Assembly (NCBI GenBank): GCA_001574975.1
Contig: KQ965749.1
Coordinates: 4,082-68,081 of the forward strand
Length of the DNA stretch: 64,000 nt
From: Gonapodya prolifera JEL478
Taxonomy: Eukaryota > Monoblepharomycota > Monoblepharidomycetes > Monoblepharidales > Gonapodyaceae
Reading direction: 5' to 3'
Part shown: piece by piece, positions 12,210 to 24,229 of the stretch
How positions within the stretch are numbered: position 1 is the first letter of the stretch
Layout of the letters: the number at the start of each line of letters is the position of its first letter
Notes under the pieces: model-generated
Told to the model about the DNA's origin: nothing
Databases searched by the model: none
Seen by the model: the letters and a program-made list of their open reading frames with translations, nothing else
Translations under genes and position numbers: made by a program

Positions 12210-14273
12210 ATGTTTCCCAACCATCAAAACATCATGGAGCCTCGAGAATCGAGCGATGAATCGGCACAAACTCGAAATTCTCTCTTGCACGACGATCGCA
12301 AAGAAGCCCGCGGTCTTCCAGATACGAGTTTGCACATCCTGGATTCCGGCATCAGCGAGCACTCCTATTCTCGTTATTTCCGCCAGTTCAAATCGGCTTT
12401 CGGGGCCGATGTGGGCGGCTCGCTCGCGAAAATAGTCTTTTTCGAGCCTGGTGATCTTCGCGGCCAGGAAAAGAAGGATCTTCGGACCTCGGTGTTGGAG
12501 GTATGTTCCCGTTTCTGTTTCAACTCGTATCCTCAAACTGGAAATCTTACTCCACGATTACCGCGCTGCTGCGGAAGGCTCAGACATTTATAAACTCGTC
12601 GGAAACGTATGGTACGAATTTGAGTACTGAGACTTCGTCGAGAACATTCGCAATGATCCGACTTGCAGGTGGAACGGGAATCAGGGACACGCAACTAAGC
12701 TTTCGGTTTCCGGATAAGTCGCGGCTGCACTTTATAGTGTTCGCCACCCATCGAATGTCGGGTGCTTTGTGAGTCCGGAAGCCCCCACAAGCGATAAGCT
12801 CAAGCATCACAAAGAACTTCTCACCATTCAACAGCGAAATGATGAAACGAAATGCCGGGATGCTTTCCGATATTGATGAAATAGGCTGTACAGGAGGAGG
12901 CGCTTATCGGTACGGCGAGGAGTTTCAGAAGGCAAGACTTGCACGCTTGGTCTAAACTCAAACGACTCACAATATCACTATGCGTCGCGACATCCCAGCG
13001 GTTCGGCGTCAAAGTGGTCAAATACGACGAGATGCAATGCCTCATTAGTGGCCTAAACTTCTTGCTGAACAGAGTTCCCGACGAAGTTTTTGGCTACGAG
13101 GGAGGGATGCAGAGCTTCGCCGATCCACGTCCGTTCGTTCAAGGCAACATGCTGGAACGCAAAACTCTGCCACAATCGGCAGGGGATACACTTTGTAGGT
13201 ACAGACAATGTTCTTTTCAATGTCAGCCCCAATCTTAAGTGCCTTCAGACCCATATCTCCTCGTGAATGTGGGCTCCGGTATTTCCTTTTTGCGATGCAT
13301 TTCTGCCGACAAGTTTGAACGTGTAATGGGCTCTGCTATCGGAGGTGCAACATTCTGGTAGGCGCTTCACAAAACCATTCGACATCACGTCACAGGCTGA
13401 CTAATTATTCCATTTCAAGGGGTCTTGTTCGAAGCATGACCAAAGTCCGTGACTATGATGAGGCGATGAAGCTGGCTATGGCAGGAAACAGTGATAGCGT
13501 CAACATGACAGTGGGGTACGTTGATCTCATAGTGATCGAAGGCTTGGAACTGCCTTTCGAAGCGGATAACCGATTATAGCGACATCTATGGCGGTGATTA
13601 TCCCTCATTCTCGCTACCGCGAAACATGACAGCATCCTTCTTCGGCAAGGTGAGAAGCCTTACTGTTCTTTTGAGTTGCAGGATACTTCTAATGGACAGA
13701 ACTTACAACTTGAAACAGGCAGTATCGCATGACCCCCCTCTGGAAGGAGCTTCCGATGCAGATATCTGGTAAGATGACAATGATTCTCCACATGTTCGAG
13801 AGCCTCTCTCACTACTTATTGAATCTCCAAGCAATGCAGTTTTATTTATGGTCTCTAACAATATCGGACAACTGACGTGAGTTCGGCAGATGTCCTTTTG
13901 AGTACTCGTTTCGCTCCACCTGCTTCATTCGACCGATTAAGGTACCTAACAGCACAGAAGTATGGCATTGAAAAGATTTACTTCTCTGGTAACGTTGGTA
14001 TCTGCACCAAATACCAACGCGGCGGTGATCGCTCACGTATCACTTCTGTTCGCAGTTCCTTCGAGGCAATGAGATCGCAATGCAAGCGCTTCATCGCGCT
14101 ATCACATTCTGGAGTGGGGGAAAGATGCGGTTCGTTAATACTAAGTTGCAAATTTTCTTGATCGAGTCCCTAACGGCAATACTAGGAGTTGTTTTCTGCG
14201 CCATGAAGGCCACTTTGGCGCGCTGGGGGCATTTCTTTTGCACAACGGCTTCACCGGCGAGGATATTGCATGA
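12210..14273 (+). CDS. CAB1: Pantothenate kinase
   Basis: Phosphorylates pantothenate with ATP, the first committed step of coenzyme A synthesis (eukaryotic type II PanK, acetate-kinase/Hsp70/actin fold). In order: phosphate-binding start [17 protein letters not shown] (about 12392-12440), [14 protein letters not shown] (about 12886-12926), [14 protein letters not shown] (about 13029), [14 protein letters not shown] (about 13260), [29 protein letters not shown] (about 13582), [24 protein letters not shown], and the C-terminal [15 protein letters not shown] ending in GEDIA and a TGA at 14271-14273. Start: ATG 12210 or the in-frame ATG 12234, of which 12234 gives the more typical N-terminus. 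Eight or so introns, one of which (12932-12998) appears to use a GC donor. All family motifs are present, so the gene looks intact. Its 3' end faces LYS1 with a 74-bp gap. Confidence 0.9.
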
Positions 14274-14347
14274 ATACCACTACTGCAACACGTCTTACAT
14301 CACCCAAACTGTACTATTTGCAATAGATCGGAGAGACTGTCTGTTCG

Positions 14348-16155
<1,808 letters not shown>

Positions 16156-17059
16156 ATGTCGGGGACTCCGTTCACGGCGCCGATAGTTCAGACGCCCGGA
16201 ATGGGGCCGACGAAAGACCCTAATGTGAGATTTTCAGGATTGCGCTCCAATGATGCTCTCACTTTAACATGATCGCCATCAAGCTCCAAATGTTTCAGAC
16301 AGTCCAGGAGAGCTGCGTCTTTAAATCTGTTCTCAGTGGTGGAATCGGTAAGAAATCCACGAATTCTACGTCCCCTTCATGTGTCGTTTATCAACCGTAT
16401 AAATGAAATTCCTTGTTCAAGGTTTTCTCGCTGGAGGTGTTTTCGGCATGTTCATGGCATCTATAGACTGGAATGCAAATGAAGAGTATCTTCGCATGAC
16501 CACACGCCAGCAACTGCGCCAGACTATGCGAGACATGGGCACTCGCTCATATTCGACCGCGAAGAATCTCGCAGTTGTAGGGACGATTTACTCGGCTTCG
16601 GAATGCGTCATCGAAGGAGTAAGTTATAAGCGCAACTATCTGAGGGTGGCGGTCGTATGTGCGATGAACTTGGTTGGAAACGTTGTTGAATGACACCATG
16701 CAGGAACTTGAACTGGATACGCTCTCGTTATAAATACAAGGCTCTAATGCGATCTTTTCCGCTTGCTCTTCTTAGTATCGAGCCAAAAATGATGTCTACA
16801 ACTCCATTTCGGCTGGTTGTTTCACAGGCGGCGCTCTTGCCGCACGAGGTGAGTCTTGATGCCAAAGTATCTTGACCGGTCCATTCGAAAATCGCCTATC
16901 ATAGCGGGTCCTCAAGCCGCCCTCGCGGGGTGTGCCGGCTTCGCTGCGTTTTCTGCCGCCATTGACTATTTCATGATGTAAGTTCGCCTTTTTGCACGAT
17001 GTCGGAGATTGTTATTATTTTCGATTGAATTCACATTTGTTTTTGAAGGGAGCGATGAT
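16156..17059 (+). CDS. TIM22: Mitochondrial inner-membrane translocase subunit Tim22
   Basis: Channel-forming subunit of the TIM22 complex, which inserts carrier proteins into the mitochondrial inner membrane. The N-terminus MSGTPFTAPIVQTPGMGP is followed by GFLAGGVFGMFMASIDW (about 16422-16470), QTMRDMGTRSYSTAKNLAVV, YSASECVIEG (about 16590-16620), then after an intron YRAKNDVYNSISAGCFTGGALAAR and, after another, GPQAALAGCAGFAAFSAAIDYFM. These are the Tim17/22/23 family segments with the conserved Cys of Tim22. ATG at 16156. The last codons are uncertain: the frame reaches TAA at 16979-16981, but a GTAAGT donor there joins to an exon ending at TGA 17057-17059 (giving MMER). Four or five introns. 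The 3' end faces ELP2 with 61 bp between. Confidence 0.92.
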
Positions 17060-17120
17060 AACTGCCCTAGCCAACGCCACCCCAACAACAATGCCAAACG
17101 CAATTAACGTTCTGTACACA

Positions 17121-20100
17121 CTACTTCTCTCGTTTATGGATGAACTCTGTATAATAGCATAATAGACAGGTGTTGTTCGCCGCAAGGACTTTCAAGGTTG
17201 ATTCCAGAAACTCACCAAACAAGCGCACCGACCTATCCTCACTCACTGACACAAACTCTTCACTACTTTCATCATCACTCATTCCCTTCGTCAGCTCATT
17301 GATCTTCGAAGAAGGTCGCCAGGCAATGTGGTGGACCATTGCTGCATGGGTCAACCTAAGACGAGGTCCTCGTCCACGCTAGACACCACCATGATTTAGG
17401 CAAGAACCGACATAGATCACTTACGCGCTTGGTATTCGGTGCAGCAAAGTAACGGTGAAGCCTGAATGTTGATGGTCGCCATTATACAGAGACAAATCTC
17501 CATTCTCGAAACCAGCGGCAAACACCAAGTGCCTGCAGCAAAAGCATCGATAGTTCACACTCAGTTCCGACCAATAAAGTGTGCGTAGTCTCACTTGTTC
17601 AGCGAAAAAGCAATTGCAGTGACGGGTTGGTCACATTTGACAGTCGTCAACAGACCCTTGGAGCTATCTGAGACCGAAGACCGACACCAAATCCTTATCT
17701 AAACAGGAAACCGCTGGTTTGAAGACAATTTCCTTCCGTGAAGTCCAACAACTCACGGATTTGTCTCTCGAAGCTGTTCCAAACAATTTTCCGTCCCAAG
17801 ACCACGAGCACCGCCAGATGACTCGCGTATGCGCTTTGTCATGGTAGACGTGCAGCTTGACAACTAAACCAGTCCGTAGGGGTGTCACCCGTGTAACTGC
17901 ATCGCGTCAATCAAACCACAGCTGCCACCGCCAACATACCATTGAAACCGTCACCCTCCCGCTGAAACAGACTCCACGCCCTGTCCCTCCCACACGCCAA
18001 TATCCACCTGTCGTCCGGAGAGAACTCGATATAGGTCACAGTCAGCGTGTGGGCTTCCAAAGGCGGTTCAATCTCGTGCCAAGAATCGGTCGACCATAAG
18101 CGAATGGAGGCGTGCTCTCTCTTGGCGGCCTGGTTTCAAATGAGCCAGTGGTCAAAATAAGCGAAAAGCTATTAAAGTTCTCGACAAATTTTCGCGTACC
18201 TTGCTCGCAGACGCAACCAACTTCCCATCGTGTGACGCCGCAACTGCTGAAATCTCGTAGCCGTGACCGTACCTTCACAAATCCACCATTATTTCCTCGT
18301 GCATATTCTCACAAACTCCACCACATAAACTCACAGCTTGTTCACTTCGGGCCACAACGTCTTTTGCGAAAGTTGTTCCTCGTTCGGAGGTCTAACCGAT
18401 GTCACCTGACGTCGAGCTCCCTCGGAGCTTGACTGGGCCTTATTGGACAAGCCCAGTGCCGGCTGGTCCACAGATTCCGCCAGCTAGCTCCAACGCGGAC
18501 GTTTGAGCTCCGCCTCAACCCCAGTGCAGAAACGTGGCCTCTCGGCCCGGTCCTTACCTCGGTAAGATCTTCCACCTGAGCCCTCCCGGCCAGAACCTCC
18601 ACTCTTTGCTCAAATTGTTCCGGGCACTCAAACACACGCAGGACCTTTTCGTCCGCGCCGCTGACAAACCGACCCTGCGCGGTCACGGCGACGCAGTTGA
18701 TGTCGTACCCGTGCACCTGGGGACGCCCGATTTCGTGCCACGATGTTGGCGCGCCGTCGGTAGTGCAGGGGGCAAAAACGCGGGTGGTTTGGTCGTGGCT
18801 AAAAGGGAGGAGATGGGTTGGTGGAGGAGGTGGTGACGGGTAATGGAAAAATGGAGGTACAAACCTTGTCGTGAGGAAATACGCCCCGTTTGGGGTCCAT
18901 GACACGCTTTCCACTGAGCTAAAGTGCCCCGACACGGGCGTCCCAAGTTCCCAGAAACCATCTTCCGGAACGGGCGGGACCACACAAATCCAAAGCCAAC
19001 CGTCAATCACTAAACACCATGTCACCAGCCTCCCAACATACACCGCACCCACCATCCGTCTTTTCCCACACATACACCGCCCCTTTGTGCGCGCTCGCGA
19101 CCATCTTTTTGCCGTCATTCAGCATCCTGGCCGCATGGAACCCGATCGGGTACTCCCCCGCAGGTCCAGTCGCGCTCAGGCGGGTCTCGCCGAGCCAGAT
19201 CCCGCCGTCTGTCGGGGCCCATACGATGATGGTCTTGTCGGCGGAGGCGGAGATGAGTTTGAGGGGTTGGACAGGGTCGTTGTTTTCTGGGTCTGCAAGT
19301 GGGACGACCGTGGTTGGTGCAGTGCGCATAGAAAGGCAATTGGGAGGACAGGCGAGGCGACGGTACCTATGACGACGGGATGCCATTGGACAGAGTAAAT
19401 CCAGTCGTCGTGCGAGACGAGGACCGAGTCCAGCACGATGGAGAACCAAAGGGGTCTGGCAGCACATATGAGGAGTAATAAAGCCCGCCCTCGGTAAGCG
19501 TTCTATACACAAGGACAAAGGTGAGCAAGCAGACCTACATTCCATCTTTACCCGGTACATCAAAAACGTGCGCTTTCGTGCTTAGTTGGATTCCGCTATC
19601 ATCGCTGGAAAACAAATCCCCCACTTGAAGTATGAGCCGAGCCGCCCACGTCACACTTCACGAACCCAAACAATGTACACTCACAGCTCCGCCTCCGCAA
19701 GCGCGTTCAGCATCAAATCGTTCAAATCCACATCGGCCGTCGGGTCCGTTTCCACCGTAGAAGCCTGCGATTCAGAACCTTTGACCGGGGCAAGCTTCCA
19801 CGTGCGAATGTACCTGTCCTGCCCCGCGCTTGCAATCAAGATGTACGGTGCCGCAGAAGAAGAGGAAGAGGAGGAGGAGGCGAAGTCGTAGATGGGGTGG
19901 GATACGGCGAGCGAGCGGATCCAGTCCATATGGCCTTGGAGGGTCGTGATGGGGACGAACTTGGAGATTTTTCAGGTCGCCAAGAAGCTTTACAGGGCTA
20001 TGTTGGGATGAAAGAGCCGCACCTGGTGGTTGTCTTTTTGGAGGAATACGTGGATTCGAGAGTCGGTGTTTCCTGAGAGGAGCAGGCATGCTGGGACGAT

Positions 20101-20914
20101 CAATTGCAACATCGCGAATGGAGGAAATGTCAAAAAAAACAACGAAATATGAAGATAATCACATTTGAGATCCCCATGGAGACCCAAGACGGAATGGAAC
20201 TCACCCCTTGACTCGGGTAAGCGAACAAACGCAAGACACAGCGCGAATCTCGTCTCCATTGGGAGTTGCTGCATCATAGTTACTTCTCCTAAACATAAGC
20301 GTACTGCATCATACCACGCGTTTATCTTTGTTTCAATTGACAGAGAGTTCTCACCGGTTGCGTTCACCAACTTCCATACGACGATGATGCCGTCCGAAGA
20401 CGAGCTCGCGATGAGGGTCACATCACCACACGAAATTCCCGTGACGCTATTAACGGTGGCCTTGCTGAGCGCGGATAATTGCTTGCTCTCCCACTGTTCG
20501 AGTCAAGGTCGAAGGGGTTGGAATGGGGAAACCAACCAGAAACAGGTATCACCAAACGTACATCTTCGCCGCGATTCCGCCAGAGTCTGAGCGACTTGTC
20601 TGCGGACCCGCTGACGATGAATTCAATCGTTTGGCGTTCGTCGCCATCTGCCGTACCATTTGCAACATTGTTCGCCCACAGAGGTCAGTCCCAGACCAGA
20701 CCACACACCAACAGACCGAATCGCACGCACCATGAACGTACACGCACGTCACCAAATCCGTGTGACCCTTGAGCGTGCGCAGACGACCGTGCGCGGGGTT
20801 CCACAGCCCGACAAAGACACCCGCGCCAAAGACGACCGTTCCTGAGTTTGAGACAACAAATGCGTTTGGATCGTCGTTTGCAGCGATTGCCGTGAATGCG
20901 AGATTCGCTTGCAT
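17121..20914 (-). CDS. ELP2: Elongator complex subunit Elp2 (WD40)
   Basis: Elp2 is the double seven-bladed WD40 scaffold of Elongator, which modifies wobble uridines of tRNAs. The start MQANLAFTAIAANDDPNAFV at 20914 and TLKGHTDLVTCVYVHG form the first blade. The order then runs SSSDGIIVVWKLVN (about 20370), HDDWIYSVQWHPVV (about 19400), LISASADKTIIVWAPTDGG with GIWLGETRLS (about 19200-19260), VASAHKGAVYVWEKTDG (about 19060), GHFSSVESVSWTPNGAYFL, DQTTRVFAPC, EIGRPQVHGYDINCVAVTAQ and GADEKVLRVFE (about 18620-18740), SWDGKLFGTASRDKSVSCW (about 17780) and FVSVSEDRSVRLF (about 17220). The phrase HGYDINC with GADEKVLRVFE is specific to Elp2. Many short introns. The one at about 18407-18556 is GC-rich with a strong hairpin. 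Stop at 17121. Confidence 0.9.
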
Positions 20915-21001
20915 CAGAGAGAGAAGAGTGCGGGTGTGAGCAAAGCTGCAACCACAGCACTACACTTCTTCTGCCACCACGTCCGCCCACCCACGCACAC
21001 G
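20915..21001. promoter_or_regulatory. Divergent promoter spacer ELP2 / TIM10
   Basis: Only 87 bp separate the two start codons, so the genes must share a core promoter region. Pyrimidine-rich towards TIM10. No TATA box seen. Confidence 0.5.
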
Positions 21002-21654
21002 ATGTCGTTTCTCTTCGGCCGCGGCGGCGCGCAGCAGCAGCAGCAGCAATCGTCGCTCAACTTGACGGCGGCTGAGTCCGAGCTGGACATGATCACGGAC
21101 CTGTTCAACAGGATTGTCGAGACTGTGAGTTCAGGGGGGTGGGTGGTGTGGGGGTTTGGGGGTTTGTACTGATTTTCTGTTTCTGTGTGCTCGGTAGTGC
21201 TACAGAAAGTGAGATGTGATTGTGACGTGGTTGGTGGAGGGTCAAGATGTCGACAACGATTTTGCAGATGTATCCCCGCGCCCTACCAAGACGGAGAACT
21301 GACAAAAGGTGAGCCCTCCCTCCCCTATCCCCTATCCCGCCGCAATCGATAGGCCTTTGCGTCGATTCCGTCTTGTCTCTCGTAACTGACCGGAAAACAC
21401 ACGGTACTGTAGGAGAGAGCGTCTGTATCGACCGGTAAGCCAACCTTCCCCAACCACACGACCGCATATCGCATTTGAGCTGATGGAATTTCGGTGTGGC
21501 AAGATGCGTGTCCAAGTACTTCGAGGTGGGTTGTTCTTCTTCGTTTTCCCGTCCCAGTCAGTCACCCAACCAACCGATTGACATCCCCACGCACACCGAA
21601 CAGACAAACGCCAAAGTCGGGGGGAAGATGAGCGGAGGGGCGGCGGGGCGATAA
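21002..21654 (+). CDS. TIM10: Mitochondrial intermembrane-space chaperone Tim10
   Basis: Small Tim that, with Tim9, escorts hydrophobic carriers across the intermembrane space to Tim22. The start is MSFLFGRGGAQQQQQQSSLN at 21002, then ELDMITDLFNRIVET. Five tiny exons complete the protein: CYRK, CIPAPYQDGELTKG (about 21270-21308), ESVCIDRCVSK (about 21411-21440), YFETNAKVGGKMSGGAAGR, and TAA at 21652-21654. The twin CX3C motif (CYRKC and CIDRC) and the YQDGEL and KYFE phrases are diagnostic. About 90 aa, the normal length. A Gln run near the N-terminus is encoded by CAG repeats. Splice junctions are clean GT-AG, so the model is well supported. Confidence 0.94.
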
Positions 21655-23155
21655 GCGTGTACAGCGTGCTGGGCGCCTGTCCTGTGGAAATGTATTCATG
21701 CTCTCGACGACCTAAACTTTGGCTTATGTCGAGCGGCTTCCGGCCTATATTATACACACAGTTCCCATAGTACGTGCCGTCTTTCATTGAAAAGCGGGGG
21801 ATTTGCCGTGTCCGCATGGGCTTGGCTATCGCCATTGGGAAAACACGATTCGCCGACCCTCTCGGCGGCGCCCCTTCAGTGGTCCCGTCATATTCCAAAC
21901 CCATGCACCGACATCTCTTCGCATCTTCTTCCACTCGACGCGGCCGTTGTAGTGTCACACCAGCGAGACCGTGTCCACGACCTCCACTGCCACCTCGACG
22001 CTCTGACGTCGGTGCACGCGGATGCGCAGTGAGCAGCTGAGGAAGCAGGTCGCAGTTGAAGCTTTGAGAGAGGAGGTGCAGCGCGAGGTGGGGCGGGTCA
22101 GGCGGGAGTTGGAGAGGGTGGACGTGACTGTGGGCCGATATAATCGGTGAAGTCTGGCAGCCTGTGCAGTGCGGTGTGTTGCTGAAGTGGTTGTGTGGTG
22201 GTCATTAGGTTTATCAAGGCTCAGGGGGGGGAAATTTTAAAGTGTGTAACGACGTATGTTGCGTTGTGTGTGTATTCTGATGCATGTTGAGTTCCGGAGC
22301 TGTCCTCGCACGAATTTCGAACCCGAATTCTTCATCTGTGCCGACAAACTAATTCCGCCTTGGCAACACACATACAACCACAATCTTGACCTAGGAATTT
22401 TGTCGGTGTTGTTTTCTGACGTCGACGGCACTCAAAAATTTTGAATCGTCACCCTTTTTGCCAGCAAAAAGGTCTTCTACACGTAAACTCATCAAGGCTA
22501 CGCATGCGAGAACTCGATGTTTCGCACCACCACCACTATACGCACAAAGGAGTATCAACACAGACACTTCTGTTCCAGAGTAACACGCGTACGTGGGAAG
22601 GAACAAACCATGTGTCAAACTCGTCCGTCGCCACCAGTCCACCATCCCACGCGCCGCCACCCGCCTGACAGTTATTATGGACGTGCCTGGAACCCGAGCA
22701 TGCAAGAGTTGTCGGTGGGACGTGAGTGCGTCCTTGTGGCATGTCGCGTGTGACAGGCAAAGGCAAGGGACGAAAAACGACGCGGACGGGACAGCGACCA
22801 GGGCTTGGCCCTCTTATCCACCGCTCTCGAGGTAAAGTACCGACTGACGTGACCTAGCGACCGTACGCACCATCGTCCCACCATGCCAGGTTGGCCAGCC
22901 AGGGTCGGTGCAAGAGGGGGGGTAGGTGCATCACGTACGCTGCAGTACAAATGAAGACTCGCACGCCGCAATAAGGAAGTCTGACACTTGGATGGTGGAC
23001 ACCTCGCGACCGTTGTACAGTAGGCGAGGACACTGAGCAGCCGCGGACCAGGCACGGCACGGAGACCACGAGCAGGGAACGTGGGAGAAGGAGCAGGAGC
23101 AGGAGTAGGAGAAGATACACATGTATTGGACACACACAGGCAGGACGCAGACGGT
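21655..23155. other. Long spacer between TIM10 and ATP21 3' ends
   Basis: About 1.5 kb between two convergent genes, unusually long for this compact block. The only candidate is a small frame at 22022-22150 (MRSEQLRKQVAVEALREEVQ and on, 42 aa, charged and helical, ending YNR), which looks like the coiled-coil tail of a small protein whose first exon I cannot place. Otherwise no gene or known RNA was recognised. The long open frames on the minus strand here are out-of-frame artefacts of GC-rich DNA. Confidence 0.3.
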
Positions 23156-24103
23156 CTACTTCTTCTTTGACTGTTCCTCCTTCTCGGCGCCACCGATGGC
23201 CCAGTCGATGAGTGCTGAGGACAGATGCGTGAGCGTGATGATGAGGGTGAAGGAGGGAGAGTGCAAGGGGAGAAGGGGAGAGTGAGATTCGAGATAGGGG
23301 TAATGGTGAAGATGGAAGAGATAGGGATGAGGGAGGAGAAAAGAAGATGTGATTGATGATGCGAGAGAGGGGGAGAGAGCGATGAGCAAGTGAAGATTGA
23401 AGGACGGGTAATAAGCACGTTGATTGAATAGTCGACAAGGACGGGACAACAGAGACTCACCCTCTGGAGAGTACCTGTACGATTCGGAGTCGATAATGAC
23501 TGTCGACGTCCCGCGCAGGTGCGATGGTTGATGAAGAAGAAGGAGTCGTCAAAGAACATGGTCGTGGTGAGTGATGTTTTGATCGGCATCCACCCCTCCC
23601 CCCCCCCCCCCCCGCGGGTAGTTCGCCTCCGGCAGACAGCCTCGGTCAGCGCTGCGCGCTTAGGCCTCGGGCACCCTCCTCCGGCCTTGGCAGGCCTCCG
23701 TCGGTCACATCTGCTCCCAGGCCTTCGTAGCTCGAACCCCCCACCCCACCCCCACAAACTCACGCCCTGGATTCGCGTCTGCAAACTTTTTATCCTTCCA
23801 CGCTGCGTAAGCGACGCGGGCCTCCTCGACGAGCAGGTCGTACTCGCGCTTTGTCTCGTTGTCAGCGCGCTCCTTGACAAAGGCACGCAGGGAGAGGTCC
23901 TTTGAGAAACCGTAGTAGGCGCCGAATGCGAGTGCCGACCAGCGGAGGTACTGCGTGAGGGTGTGGTGGTGGGGGATGGGTTTGGGGTTGGGGTGTGGGT
24001 GCATTGGGGGGGGAGAAGGACGTTGGCATGGCCGGAAGTGGGTGAAAAACGGAGCCAGCAGACGTACGTTTACCGTCGCGTAGTTGACAATCGGGTTCGC
24101 CAT
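23156..24103 (-). CDS. ATP21: Mitochondrial ATP synthase subunit e
   Basis: Subunit e (Atp21, formerly Tim11) sits in the membrane part of the F1Fo ATP synthase and drives dimer formation. The start is MANPIVNYATVNV at 24103. After an intron comes YLRWSALAFGAYYGFSKDLS (about 23890-23950), the single membrane span with the family GxxxG-like pattern, then VEEARVAYAAWKDKK. After a 250-nt intron (about 23514-23763) comes a small exon IIDSESYRYSPE, and a last exon ALIDWAIGGAEKEEQSKKK to TAG at 23156-23158. About 100 aa. The long intron carries one copy of the intronic repeat and a run of about 19 C bases (about 23593-23613). It is paired head to head with the BSD gene. Confidence 0.87.
23620..23668 (-). 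repeat. Intronic repeat unit in ATP21 intron (introner-like family)
   Basis: On the minus strand, the transcribed sense of ATP21, the unit reads GAGGCCTAAGCGCGC, then AGCGCTGACCGAGG, then a CTGTCTG link and CCGGAGGCGAAC. Its first part can pair AGCGC with GCGCT. It shares this order with units in the BSD, FCP1-like and fungal_trans introns. Confidence 0.8.
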
Positions 24104-24229
24104 TGTGATTGGACGCGGAGCGGCGAGGAGTGTGAGCTGAAAAGAGTCAGCCAGTGCACACAAGAAATCTGGCACACCGACCAAGGATTCCAGCCTGTGG
24201 AATGGAGTGAGTGGACACAGCAGCAGACA
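24104..24229. promoter_or_regulatory. Divergent promoter spacer ATP21 / BSD gene
   Basis: 126 bp between start codons. Contains ATTGG (24107-24111), an inverted CCAAT core, a common element in fungal promoters of respiratory genes. Function is inferred only. Confidence 0.45.

Noticed and set aside
22675-23886. Minus-strand open frame of 403 codons
   Set aside because: It runs through the well-supported exons of ATP synthase e in another frame and has low-complexity Ser/Leu/Pro composition typical of GC-rich shadow frames.
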